This document shows, one piece after another, positions 25,635-33,534 of a stretch of 64,000 bases of DNA. Position numbers and translations under genes: made by a program. The stretch comes from Nocardioides ferulae (lineage in GTDB: Bacteria > Actinomycetota > Actinomycetes > Propionibacteriales > Nocardioidaceae). The DNA lies in assembly GCF_003660455.1 (NCBI RefSeq), contig NZ_QZVR01000002.1, positions 124,001 through 188,000 on the forward strand, given 5' to 3'. The notes under the pieces are model-generated. The model worked only from the letters and a program-made list of their open reading frames with translations, did not search any database and was not told where the DNA came from. How positions within the stretch are numbered: the stretch's first letter is position 1; each line of letters starts with the position of its first letter.

Positions 25635-27041
25635 GTGAGCGACCTCCACGACCTGACCGCCGTCGAGCAGGGCCGGCTCGTGCGCGAGCGCCAGGTCTCG
25701 CCGGTCGAGCTCGTCGACCACTATCTCGGCCGCGTCGAGCGCCTCGACGACGTGGGCGCCTTCGTCACGGTCACCGCCGATCCGGCGCGCGAGCGGGCGG
25801 AGCGGATCGCCGCCGAGCCGGCTGCCTGGGCGCGGGGGCCGTTGTGGGGGGTGCCGACGGCGGTCAAGGACCTCAACCTCACCGCCGGGGTGCGCACCAC
25901 CTTCGGCTCCGCGGCATTCGCCGACTTCGTGCCGGAGATCTCCGACGGCGTCGTGCTCGCAATGGAGTCGGCGGGCCTGGTGAGCCTGGGCAAGACCAAC
26001 ACCCCCGAGTTCGGCTCGCCCTGCTACACCGAGCCCGACGTCGCCCCGCCCGCCGTCACCCCCTGGGACCGCAGCCGCACCGCCGGCGGCTCCTCGGGCG
26101 GCGCGGCCGCGGCCGTCGCGGCCGGGCTGGTGCCGCTGGCGCAGGGGTCCGACGGGGGCGGCTCGATCCGGATCCCCGCGTCGTGCTGTGGGCTGGTCGG
26201 GCTCAAGCCCACCCGCGGCCGCATCTCCGGGGCACCGATGTACGGCGACGCGGTCGGCCTGGCCACCGCGGGGCCGATCGCCCGCGACGTGCGCGACGCG
26301 GCCGCGCTGCTCGACGTCCTCGCCGGGCGCCGGGTCGGCGACCCCTACTGGGCGCCGCCGCCGTCCGGCTCGTTCCTCGCCGCGTGCGAGCAGGAGCCCG
26401 GCCGGCTGCGCGTCGCGCGCTTCCTGACCCCGATCATCACCGACGTCGAGGTCGACCCCGAGTGTGTCCGCGCCTACGAGGACGCCTCGCGGCTGCTGGA
26501 GTCGCTGGGCCACGAGGTGGTCGACGTGCCCGTGCCGCTGCCGCCCGAGGCGGTGCCGGAGTTCGAGACCTGCTGGGCGGTGCTCACCGCCCTCTCCTCG
26601 GCCCCGCCCGAGCGGGAGCACCTGATCCGTCCCCTGACCCGGTGGCTCACCGAGCAGGGCCGCGCCTGGTCGGGGCCGGAGTTCGGGCTCGCGGTCGGTG
26701 CCATGCGCCGGTTCGCGGCGGCGGCCCTCGAGGCCCTCGCGCCGTACGACGCGGTGCTGACGCCGACGCTCGCCTCGCCGCCGGTGCCGGTCGGGGCGAT
26801 GCGGCACGACGACGACCCGGCCGCGGACTTCCTCGCCCAGAAGCGGTTCACCCCGTGGACCTCGGCGTGGAACGTCACCGGGATGCCGGCGATCTCGCTG
26901 CCGCTGCACTGGACGCCTGACGGGCTGCCGGTCGGGGTGATGCTCGCGGCCCGGCCGGCCGAGGAGGAGCTGCTGCTCGCGCTGTCGGCCCAGGTCGAGG
27001 CGGCCGCGCCGTGGGCGCACCGGCGGCCGCCGGGCTGGTAG
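25635..27041 (+). CDS. Amidase-signature-family amidase
   Basis: A 468-aa amide hydrolase with the Ser-cisSer-Lys triad: Lys in GVPTAVKDLN, the Gly/Ser-rich core TAGGSSGGAAAAVAAGL and the nucleophile region GSDGGGSIRIPASCCGLVGLKP. Length and order fit stand-alone amidases; GatB/GatC are not next to it, so it is not GatA. TACGGT (25623-25628) ends 6 nt before GTG 25635, indicating a leaderless transcript. The divergent TetR gene and palindrome suggest an inducible catabolic enzyme; its substrate cannot be read from sequence. Confidence 0.88.
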   Translation: MSDLHDLTAVEQGRLVRERQVSPVELVDHYLGRVERLDDVGAFVTVTADPARERAERIAAEPAAWARGPLWGVPTAVKDLNLTAGVRTTFGSAAFADFVPEISDGVVLAMESAGLVSLGKTNTPEFGSPCYTEPDVAPPAVTPWDRSRTAGGSSGGAAAAVAAGLVPLAQGSDGGGSIRIPASCCGLVGLKPTRGRISGAPMYGDAVGLATAGPIARDVRDAAALLDVLAGRRVGDPYWAPPPSGSFLAACEQEPGRLRVARFLTPIITDVEVDPECVRAYEDASRLLESLGHEVVDVPVPLPPEAVPEFETCWAVLTALSSAPPEREHLIRPLTRWLTEQGRAWSGPEFGLAVGAMRRFAAAALEALAPYDAVLTPTLASPPVPVGAMRHDDDPAADFLAQKRFTPWTSAWNVTGMPAISLPLHWTPDGLPVGVMLAARPAEEELLLALSAQVEAAAPWAHRRPPGW

Positions 27042-27082
27042 CGGGTCGCTCGGGGCAAGCCGGTCGTCGGGGCCGGGCCCGG

Positions 27083-27700
27083 TCAGTCGTCCCCGAGCCC
27101 CCGGGCGGCGAGGGCGTCGCCGGTCTCGTGGGCCCGGCCGACCACCCGGATCACGAACGGGGTCAGGTAGGCACGCGGGTGCCGGCCCAGGCCCCGGGCG
27201 CGCGCTGCGTCCCGGGTCTCCAGCGCCAGGGAGACCGTGCCGGGGAGCGCGGCGATGGCCAGCGAGAACGTGAGCGCGACCCGCTCGGGGTCGACGCCGA
27301 GCCGGCGTAGCGGTCCGATCCAGCGGATGATCGCGTCGAGCATCGCGTTGACCGGGGTGGTGGCGGTGACCACGACGGCGGCCAGCGCCAGTGCCAGCAG
27401 GTCGAGCAGGCTCTCGACGGCCCGGTGCGGGCCGAACATCCACCACTGGAAGGCGGCGACCACGACCGCGATCAGCAGCACCGCCCGGGTCGCCCGGACC
27501 AGCATCCGCAGCGGCAGTCGCGCGAGCAGCGCCAGCCCGATCGACGCCGCGAGGAACGCGAACGAGGCCGGCATGCTGCGCACCAGCACGATGCTGAGGC
27601 TGAGCGCGGCGAGCGCGGCCAGCTTGGGGCCGACCGGCAGCCGGTGCAGCAGGCTGGTGCCGGGCTGGTAGATGCCGATGAGCACCGCGGTGCTGCTCAC
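27083..27700 (-). CDS. bioN: ECF biotin transporter T component
   Basis: A 205-aa membrane protein of the CbiQ/EcfT family that couples the ATPase to BioY in biotin uptake. Hydrophobic segments fill the first 120 residues, and the two coupling Ala-Arg-Gly motifs are visible as AARARGLGRH and ALAARGLGDD. GTG 27700 overlaps the bioM stop by 4 nt (GTGA). It is the last gene of bioYMN. Confidence 0.9.
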   Translation of the reverse strand: MSSTAVLIGIYQPGTSLLHRLPVGPKLAALAALSLSIVLVRSMPASFAFLAASIGLALLARLPLRMLVRATRAVLLIAVVVAAFQWWMFGPHRAVESLLDLLALALAAVVVTATTPVNAMLDAIIRWIGPLRRLGVDPERVALTFSLAIAALPGTVSLALETRDAARARGLGRHPRAYLTPFVIRVVGRAHETGDALAARGLGDD

Positions 27701-28416
27701 GGGCCGACCCGCCCCTCGATCCGGTCCTCGACCGAGGCCACGTAGAAGTCGACCGCGGCGCCCGGCTCGCCGTCGTAGCGCACCCCGGCGTCGTCGACGA
27801 CGAGCACCCGGTCGCAGCGGCGGGCCAGGTCGAGGTCGTGGGTGACCAGCAGGAGTTGCTGGTCGAGGCCGAACAGCACGTCGGCCACCTTGCGGGTGTT
27901 GGCCAGGTCGAGCAGCGTGGTGGGCTCGTCGGCGACCACCACCGACGGCTCGGTGGCGAGCACGCCGGCGAGTGCCAGCAGCTGCTTCTGGCCCCCGGAG
28001 AGCGCGTGCACGCTGATCTCCGCGTGGTCGGCGAGCCCGAACCGCTCGAGCACCCCGAGCGCCCGCTGCCGGCGCGCGGAGGCGCTCCTCTCGATCCGCC
28101 GCAGGGAGAGCTCGACGTCCTCGACGCAGGTCGGCATCACCAGCTGGGCGGCCGGGTCGGTGAAGCAGAACCCGACCCGCCGCCGTACGGCGGCGCCCTC
28201 GCGGGCCACGTCGAGGCCGTCGACGACGACGCGTCCGGTGGTGGCGGCGACCAGCCCGTTGACCATCCGGGCCAGCGTCGACTTGCCCGAGCCGTTGGGC
28301 CCGACGATGCCGATGCGGCGCTCGGTCAGCGACAGCGTGGTGGGCTCGAGGATGACCCGCTCGCCGGCGGGGGTGGCGACGGTGACGCCGGCGGCCTCGA
28401 GCTCGATCGCGGGCAC
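27697..28416 (-). CDS. bioM: ECF biotin transporter ATPase
   Basis: A 239-aa ABC ATPase energising biotin uptake. Walker A GPNGSGKST, Q-loop FCFTDPAAQLVMPTC, signature LSGGQKQ, Walker B VVVADEPTTLLD and switch LVTHDLDLA are all present. It lies between bioY and bioN with 4-nt gaps or overlaps and has the usual EcfA length. Confidence 0.92.
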   Translation of the reverse strand: MPAIELEAAGVTVATPAGERVILEPTTLSLTERRIGIVGPNGSGKSTLARMVNGLVAATTGRVVVDGLDVAREGAAVRRRVGFCFTDPAAQLVMPTCVEDVELSLRRIERSASARRQRALGVLERFGLADHAEISVHALSGGQKQLLALAGVLATEPSVVVADEPTTLLDLANTRKVADVLFGLDQQLLLVTHDLDLARRCDRVLVVDDAGVRYDGEPGAAVDFYVASVEDRIEGRVGP

Positions 28417-28420
28417 GCGG

Positions 28421-29035
28421 TCAGCGCCGGTGCAGCAGCTGCGGGAAGGCGCGGTGCACCTCGGCGGCGATCAGCGCCACCAGTGTCGTCTTCAGCAGGT
28501 CGCCGATCCAGAACGGGGTGTCCCAGCTGGCGGCCGTGGCCAGGGAGACGTCCTGGTGGAGCATCATGCCGAGGATGCCCATCGGGTGGACGACGAGGAC
28601 GCTGCCGGCGAAGGAGCAGGCGAAGACGGCCAGGGCGCTGGTCTTCCAGCGGGGCCCGGCGACGTACTTGACCAGGAAGCCCCCGAGCGCCGCGGCGATC
28701 GGGAACGAGAAGAGGTAGCCGGCGCTGATGCTGGTGAACGGCGCCAGGCCCCCGGCGTGGCCGGCGAAGATCGGGAGTCCGACGGCGCCGAGCGCGAGGT
28801 AGAGGGCGACCGCGGCGAACCCGCGCGCCGGGCCGAGCAGGCAGCCGGCCAGCATCACCGCGAAGGTCTGCAGGGTGATCGGGACGCCCGCGCCGCCGAC
28901 CGGGATCGCGCCGACGTACGCCGCCGCGCCGATCAGGGCCGCGAACGCGGCGACCAGGGCGAGGTCGGTGGTGGTGAAGCGGCGGGTGGCCGGCGTTCCG
29001 GTGCTGGTGGCGCCGGTGCTCTCGGTCATGGTCAT
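28421..29035 (-). CDS. bioY: Biotin transporter substrate-specific component
   Basis: A 204-aa membrane protein that binds biotin. The BioY pattern is clear: DLALVAAFAALIGAAAYVG, GVPITLQTFAVMLAG, ALYLALGAVGLPIFAGHAGG, SAGYLFSFPIAA and WIGDLLKTTLVALIAAEVHR, with six predicted segments. ATG 29035 follows GAAGGA by 6 nt; ATG 29029 is also possible. It opens the bioYMN operon and faces bioQ across tandem BioQ-type operators. Confidence 0.93.
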   Translation of the reverse strand: MTMTESTGATSTGTPATRRFTTTDLALVAAFAALIGAAAYVGAIPVGGAGVPITLQTFAVMLAGCLLGPARGFAAVALYLALGAVGLPIFAGHAGGLAPFTSISAGYLFSFPIAAALGGFLVKYVAGPRWKTSALAVFACSFAGSVLVVHPMGILGMMLHQDVSLATAASWDTPFWIGDLLKTTLVALIAAEVHRAFPQLLHRR

Positions 29036-29064
29036 CGGTGGTCCTTCGTCGGGGCGGGCGAACC

Positions 29065-29092
29065 TGAACGGTGGTCAGGTGAACGGTGTTCA
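29065..29092. promoter_or_regulatory. Tandem BioQ operators
   Basis: TGAACGGTGGTCA (29065-29077) and TGAACGGTGTTCA (29080-29092) lie side by side, 15 bp start to start, in the gap between divergent bioY and bioQ. They match the TGAAC-N3-GTT(A/C)(A/C) pattern of actinobacterial BioQ sites. A -10-like TAGGGT for bioQ follows at 29096-29101, so bound BioQ would block both directions. Confidence 0.7.
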
Positions 29093-29159
29093 GGTTAGGG
29101 TTCGGACGGGCCGGGGGTCAACGGGGCCCAGGTCCTGGGACGAGCCGGAGGAGTGTGAG

Positions 29160-29729
29160 GTGCGCTACCACCGCGGTGACGTGGTCGACCGGGCCCTGGT
29201 GGTGCTCGACCGCTACGGGCTCGGCGACCTCACCATGCGGCGCCTGGCCAGCGAGCTCGGCGTGCAGCCCAGCGCGCTCTACCACCACGTGCCCAACAAG
29301 CAGACGCTGCTGGCGCTGGTCGCCGACGAGATCCTGGCCCGGGGCCCGGCCCACCCGCGAGGTGGCGCCTGGGACGCCCGGACCACCGCGGTCTGCACCG
29401 AGCTGCGCGAGGCGATGCTGGCCTACCGCGACGGCGCCGAGGTGGTCGCGACCGCGCACGCGTTCGGGCTCGGTGCCGGCGGGCCGGGCGAGGAGCTCGA
29501 GCAGGTGCTGGCCGACTCCGGCCTCGACGCCGAGCTGGCCCGGGTGGCCTCGCGCACCCTGCTGCACTTCGTGTTCGGCCATGTCGTCGACGAGCAGACC
29601 CACCTGCAGGCCGGCAGCGCCGGTGCGATCGACGACGCGCCGCGCCAGGTCGACGACTCCGACTTCGCGGTCGGCCTGGCCCTTGTCGTCGACGGCATCC
29701 GGGCTCGCCGGCCGGCGCGGCACTGCTGA
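29160..29729 (+). CDS. bioQ: TetR-family biotin repressor
   Basis: A 189-aa regulator of biotin uptake and synthesis in actinobacteria. The HTH is LTMRRLASELGVQPSALYHHVPNKQTLLALVADEI, near the N-terminus as in BioQ, with a TetR_C-type helical domain behind (VASRTLLHFVFGHVVDEQ). GTG 29160 follows GGAGGAG (29147-29153) by 6 nt. Its place beside bioYMN and the tandem BioQ-type sites support the specific name, which I infer from context. Confidence 0.85.
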   Translation: MRYHRGDVVDRALVVLDRYGLGDLTMRRLASELGVQPSALYHHVPNKQTLLALVADEILARGPAHPRGGAWDARTTAVCTELREAMLAYRDGAEVVATAHAFGLGAGGPGEELEQVLADSGLDAELARVASRTLLHFVFGHVVDEQTHLQAGSAGAIDDAPRQVDDSDFAVGLALVVDGIRARRPARHC

Positions 29730-29738
29730 GGCGGACGG

Positions 29739-30428
29739 TCAGCGGCGCGCGGTGACCGCCTCCTCGGGGGCGGCATCCGTGAGCACCCGGCGAGGCTCCG
29801 GGGCCTCCCGACGGCGGGTGAGCAGGAGCGCGGCGCCCGCCCCGACCGCCAGGCCGGGGAGCAGCCAGCGCCAGCCGCTCAGTGACCACCATGCCTCCTG
29901 CGTGCGGGTGACCACCCGCTCGGTCACCACCGGGTCGGCGGCCGGAGCACCGGCGGGATCGGCTGCGGATGCGGGGTCGGGCGCCGCGGCGGCCGGTGCC
30001 GGACGGCCGCGGAAGACGCTGGCGAGCACGGAGACGACGGCCCGGCGGTCGGTGAGCCGGTGCCACTCGACCGGGGCGGGCTCGCCGCCGACGGCGCGGT
30101 CGTACGACGCGACGACCGGCCCGCCGTCGGCGTCCGGATAGACCGTCTGGGACCGCCAGGGCTCGACGTCGTGGAGCATCCAGGTGAGGTTGACGGTTCG
30201 CCTGCCCAGCCCGGTGGGCTCGCCGTCGAGCCTCGTGCCGAGCGTCAGCAGCTCGTCGAGCTCGGCGTAGCGGGCGTCGCTGTAGTAGAGCGCGGTCGCC
30301 CGGCCGGTGGCCGGCTCGGTGATCAGCACGCTGGTGGGCCCGCCGGCGGTGGCCGGCGCGGGCAGCGCCAGCGCGGCGCACAGCGAGGTCAGGACGAGCA
30401 CCGGGACGAGGGCGAGGAGTCGCTGCAT
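29739..30428 (-). CDS. Exported single-span membrane protein of unknown function
   Basis: A 229-aa protein with an N-terminal signal (LALVPVLVLTSLCAALALPAP), an extracytoplasmic domain (about 28-140, with HDVEPWRSQTVYPDADGG and VEWHRLTDRRAVVSVLAS), an Ala/Pro-rich stalk, a C-terminal membrane helix (LLPGLAVGAGAALLL) and an Arg-rich cytoplasmic tail. I do not recognise a family. It lies 36 bp after the anti-sigma-like gene on the same strand and is probably cotranscribed, so it could be part of that signalling unit. Confidence 0.6.
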   Translation of the reverse strand: MQRLLALVPVLVLTSLCAALALPAPATAGGPTSVLITEPATGRATALYYSDARYAELDELLTLGTRLDGEPTGLGRRTVNLTWMLHDVEPWRSQTVYPDADGGPVVASYDRAVGGEPAPVEWHRLTDRRAVVSVLASVFRGRPAPAAAAPDPASAADPAGAPAADPVVTERVVTRTQEAWWSLSGWRWLLPGLAVGAGAALLLTRRREAPEPRRVLTDAAPEEAVTARR

Positions 30429-30464
30429 GCCCTCTCTACACCGCCGTCGGCGATGCGGTTCCGT

Positions 30465-31196
30465 TCACTCCAGCGAGCCGGCGATGCGCACCGCCCGGCG
30501 GAGGGTGAGGTCGCCCTCGAGCCGCACGGTCAGACCACCCAGCGGCACCACGAGGGTGTGGGCGGCCAGCCGCGGTGGATAGGCCTCGGGGCCGTCGCCC
30601 TCGGGGGTCACCACCACCTCGTGCGGGGAGGGGAACCACAGCGCGTCGCTCCCGGCCACGCGCACCAGCACCGCGTCGGGCGCGGACTTCCAGAACATCG
30701 GGTCCAGGCCCGCGTCGAACTGGTCGATGCGGATCGTGCGCCCGCGCTGGGTCCAGCTCATCGACACCAGCCGGCCGTCGGCGCCGACGCTGAGTCCGTC
30801 GGGCTCGCCGAGCGCGGTCGGCACCAGCGGCCGGAAGGTGGCCCCGGTGGCGGCCGTAGCGGTGGGCTCCGCCGGCACGGTGGGCGTGCCCGGAGGCCCG
30901 GACTCCTGCCCGCTGTCACTCTCGCGGACCATCACCCCGGCGAAGTCGAGCCACTCGGCCACCTTCGCGCCGACCGGCGAGACCCCCAGCCCCGTAGCCA
31001 GGAGGACCGCCACGACCGGCGCGAGCCACCGCGCCCGCCGCCTCGATCCGGCCGGGCCCGGCGCCGCGACGCGCCCGAGCACCTCGTCGACGAGCCCGGG
31101 GCCGGGCGCCGGGGTGCGCAGGTCGCGGGCCAGCTCGCGCAGGGCGGTCGCGAGCTCGGCGTTCTCGCGCGGGCTGGTCTCGAGCGGATCAGACAT
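30465..31196 (-). CDS. Putative membrane-anchored anti-sigma factor
   Basis: A 243-aa protein with a cytoplasmic N-terminus (about 1-55), one membrane helix (WLAPVVAVLLATGLGVSP) and an extracytoplasmic domain rich in beta strands. No zinc HxxxCxxC motif is visible, so it is not a ZAS-type anti-sigma factor. It overlaps the sigma gene by 8 nt, the usual layout of an ECF sigma factor with its regulator; the function is inferred from that layout. Confidence 0.65.
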   Translation of the reverse strand: MSDPLETSPRENAELATALRELARDLRTPAPGPGLVDEVLGRVAAPGPAGSRRRARWLAPVVAVLLATGLGVSPVGAKVAEWLDFAGVMVRESDSGQESGPPGTPTVPAEPTATAATGATFRPLVPTALGEPDGLSVGADGRLVSMSWTQRGRTIRIDQFDAGLDPMFWKSAPDAVLVRVAGSDALWFPSPHEVVVTPEGDGPEAYPPRLAAHTLVVPLGGLTVRLEGDLTLRRAVRIAGSLE

Positions 31197-31737
31197 GGTC
31201 GGCCTCCCGGTCCTCGGCGGCGAGCTGCTCGCGCAGGCGGGCCAGGCCGCGGTGCAGCCGCGACTTCACGGTCCCGCGGGAGAGCCCGAGCGTGGCCGCG
31301 GTCTCCGCCTCGTCGAGCTCCAGCAGGTAGCGGCAGGTGACCACGGTGCGGAACCGGTCGGGCAGCAGCGAGACCGCGGTCAGCAACTGCTCCTTGCGCT
31401 CCCGGTCGGCGACCTCCTCGCCCGGGTCGATCAGCTCCGGCGGCAGTGAGACGCCGTGCTCCCGGGCCCCCCGGCGTACGGCGGAGCGGTGCTGGTTGCG
31501 GGTCTCGTTGGCCACGATCCGCAGCAGCCAGGGGCGGAACGCGGCCCCGTCGCGGTAGCGCCCCAGCGACCGGTACGCCTTCACCAGCGCCTCCTGCACG
31601 GCGTCCTCGGCGTCGGGGCCTGCTCCCAGCAGGGCCGCCGTGCGGACCGCCATCGGGGCGTGCCGGCGCACCAGCTCGGCGTACGCGTCGAGGTCTCCCG
31701 CCCGCACCCGAGCCACCAGGGCGGCGTCGTCGGCGAT
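31189..31737 (-). CDS. ECF-type RNA polymerase sigma factor
   Basis: About 182 aa. Sigma region 2 is AYAELVRRHAPMAVRTAALLGAGPDAEDAVQEALVKAYRSLGRYRDG with FRPWLLRIVANETRNQHRS; region 4 is LLPDRFRTVVTCRYLLELDEAETAATLGLSRGTVKSRLHRGLARLRE. The start is uncertain: no ATG, GTG or TTG fits the full domain. An ATC at 31737 has AGGAGG 11 nt upstream; the first standard codon, GTG 31716, trims region 2 and has no ribosome site. It precedes and overlaps the putative anti-sigma gene. Confidence 0.85.
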   Translation of the reverse strand: MADDAALVARVRAGDLDAYAELVRRHAPMAVRTAALLGAGPDAEDAVQEALVKAYRSLGRYRDGAAFRPWLLRIVANETRNQHRSAVRRGAREHGVSLPPELIDPGEEVADRERKEQLLTAVSLLPDRFRTVVTCRYLLELDEAETAATLGLSRGTVKSRLHRGLARLREQLAAEDREADHV

Positions 31738-31805
31738 GGTCGCTGCTCCCTCCTGAGGCTCGCCCTTCCTACACCACCGACCGCCGAGAGGTTCCCGACG
31801 ACCGG

Positions 31806-32411
31806 TCAGCCGGGGTCGACGGCGGCACCGTGCAGCTCGGCGAGCAGCACGGCGCCGACGAGGTCGAGCCGGGTCCGGCGCAGCCGTGCGGCCGCCAGGT
31901 CGACCCCGCCGAGCGCTGCCCCGCGCAGGTCGGTCTCGGTGAGGTCGCACTCGCGCACGGTGGCGCCGTCGAGCTGGGCGTCCCGCAGCACGCTGCCGGT
32001 GAGGTCGCACATCGACAGGTCGGCGTCGCGCAGGTCGATCCCACTCAGGTCGAGCCGGGACAGGTTGGCGGCGCGCAGGCTCACTCCTCGCCACTGCCCG
32101 CCGCGCACCGCCATCGGGCGCAGCGTGCACTCGGCGAACACCGATCCGGTGAGCTTGCAGCCCTCGAAGGTCGCGTCGAAGAGGTTGGTCCGGCGGAACT
32201 CGCAGGTGACGAACGCGGTGGTGACGTGAGTCGAGGAGTTGAGGCGGCAGTTGGCGAAGACACACCGGTCGAACACGGCGCCTTCGCTGGTCGACTCCGA
32301 GAGGTCGACGTCGGTGAACATGCACTCGGTGAAGTGCGCGTCGCCCAGCTCCTCGGCGTACCAGTCCTCGCCGCGGATCTCGCGCCCCACGACCGGCTCC
32401 GCCGACCTCAC
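31806..32411 (-). CDS. Pentapeptide repeat protein
   Basis: A 201-aa protein made of A(D/N)LXX-type repeats, such as FRRTNLFDATFEGCKL, LRAANLSRLDLSGIDLRDADL and CDLTETDLRGAALGGVDLAAARL, from about residue 25 to the end. These fold into a right-handed square beta helix; MfpA and Qnr members mimic DNA and protect gyrase from quinolones, but many others are uncharacterised. GTG 32411 overlaps the stop of the M23 peptidase gene by 4 nt, so the two are coupled. A gyrase-protecting role is possible but unproven. Confidence 0.8.
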   Translation of the reverse strand: MRSAEPVVGREIRGEDWYAEELGDAHFTECMFTDVDLSESTSEGAVFDRCVFANCRLNSSTHVTTAFVTCEFRRTNLFDATFEGCKLTGSVFAECTLRPMAVRGGQWRGVSLRAANLSRLDLSGIDLRDADLSMCDLTGSVLRDAQLDGATVRECDLTETDLRGAALGGVDLAAARLRRTRLDLVGAVLLAELHGAAVDPG

Positions 32412-33043
32412 TGCTGCTGCTTCCTCTTCGCGGTGAGGTCGAGCATCTCCCGCGGCCGGACCGCGGTGTCGAGGCCGCCGTTCTTCGCGCGCCGCTCGAA
32501 GTGCAGGTGGCAGCCGTCGGGGGCGCCGTCGTCGGAGGCCCGCGCGATCAGGTCGCCGGGGCGCACCCGGTCGCCGACGTCGACATAGACCTTGCGGACA
32601 TGGCCGATGACCAGGTCGAAGCCCACCTTGTGGTTGCGCAGCAGCAGCGGGGTCTCACCGTACGCCGGGCCGAGGCTCTCGCCTGAGACCACCCACGCGT
32701 AGCGGTCCGACCACAGCCGGGTGCCGCAGGGCATCGCGAGGTCGAGGCCGTGGTGGAAGCCGCGGTCCTTCTTGCAGCGCGGGTCGGGGGAGTAGTACGG
32801 CGCGCGGGTGCAGCCGAACGGGATCATGATCCGCCGCGCCCCGCCGAACCACGGCGAGGTGTAGCGGCGCTTGTCCTTGGTGTAGAACACCCACCGCGGG
32901 TCGGGCTTCGGCTTCGAACTGACCTGCTCGGTCGTGCCGGCCGTGCTCGCCGCGGTGACGGCCGATGCCGGCAGGCCGATGGCTCCGCCGCCGAGCAGCA
33001 GGAGCGCGAGCAACGACCCGAGGAGACTGCGTGCGCCGAGCAT
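32408..33043 (-). CDS. Secreted M23-family (LytM-type) metallopeptidase
   Basis: A 211-aa exported protein with a signal peptide (LLGSLLALLLLGGGAIGLPASA) and a LytM domain, whose members cut peptidoglycan cross-bridges. The zinc ligands appear as HHGLDLAMPCG (HxxxD) and CHLHFE (HxH). [11 protein letters not shown] is the usual preceding turn. ATG 33043 is preceded at 7 nt by TAGGGT on the same strand, so the mRNA is probably leaderless. Confidence 0.85.
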   Translation of the reverse strand: MLGARSLLGSLLALLLLGGGAIGLPASAVTAASTAGTTEQVSSKPKPDPRWVFYTKDKRRYTSPWFGGARRIMIPFGCTRAPYYSPDPRCKKDRGFHHGLDLAMPCGTRLWSDRYAWVVSGESLGPAYGETPLLLRNHKVGFDLVIGHVRKVYVDVGDRVRPGDLIARASDDGAPDGCHLHFERRAKNGGLDTAVRPREMLDLTAKRKQQQ

Positions 33044-33093
33044 GCGGCCCACCCTAGGGGGCCCGCCGGGGGCCGGGTAAGGGGTCGGGGCGC

Positions 33094-33477
33094 TCAGTCG
33101 GCCGGCCAGCCGGCCGGGCACTCGGGCGCTCCCTCACCGTCGTCGAAGCACTGACCCAGCCCCACCGGGCTCTCGACGGTGACCCGCTCACCGGAGAAGC
33201 CCTCGACCCGCAGACCCTCGCCCTCCACATCCACCCACGCGTCGACGATGGTGCCGTCGACGGGCGGCTCCACCGTCGTGAGCGAGAAGGAGAACGTCGT
33301 GCCGGGCTCGTAGGAGATGGAGGAGTAGGCGTCCAGGTCGAGGTTCTCCAGCTGCGACCTCGGCCGTGTGTCGTCGTCGATGGTGATCTCCGGGTCCTCG
33401 CCGACGAAGGTGCACCCGGCGGCGAGGACGAGACACAGTCCCGAGGCGACGCCCCCGAGCACGCTGGTCCGACTCAC
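33094..33477 (-). CDS. Small predicted lipoprotein
   Basis: A 127-aa exported protein; GTG 33477 follows GGGAGG by 9 nt and gives a short signal ending in lipobox VLAAGC. The mature part is acidic (DPEITIDDDTRPRSQLENL) with two Cys near the end (GQCFDDGEGAPECPAGW) that could form a disulfide. I recognise no family. Confidence 0.6.
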   Translation of the reverse strand: MSRTSVLGGVASGLCLVLAAGCTFVGEDPEITIDDDTRPRSQLENLDLDAYSSISYEPGTTFSFSLTTVEPPVDGTIVDAWVDVEGEGLRVEGFSGERVTVESPVGLGQCFDDGEGAPECPAGWPAD

Positions 33478-33534
33478 GCTGGCGATCCTCCCGAGTGGCT
33501 GGCGCGGTGGTCGAGCCACGCTACCGAGCCCAGC

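Noticed and set aside
25635..27041. Amidase as GatA of the Glu-tRNA amidotransferase
   Set aside because: gatB and gatC are not adjacent and a divergent TetR gene suggests a catabolic amidase.
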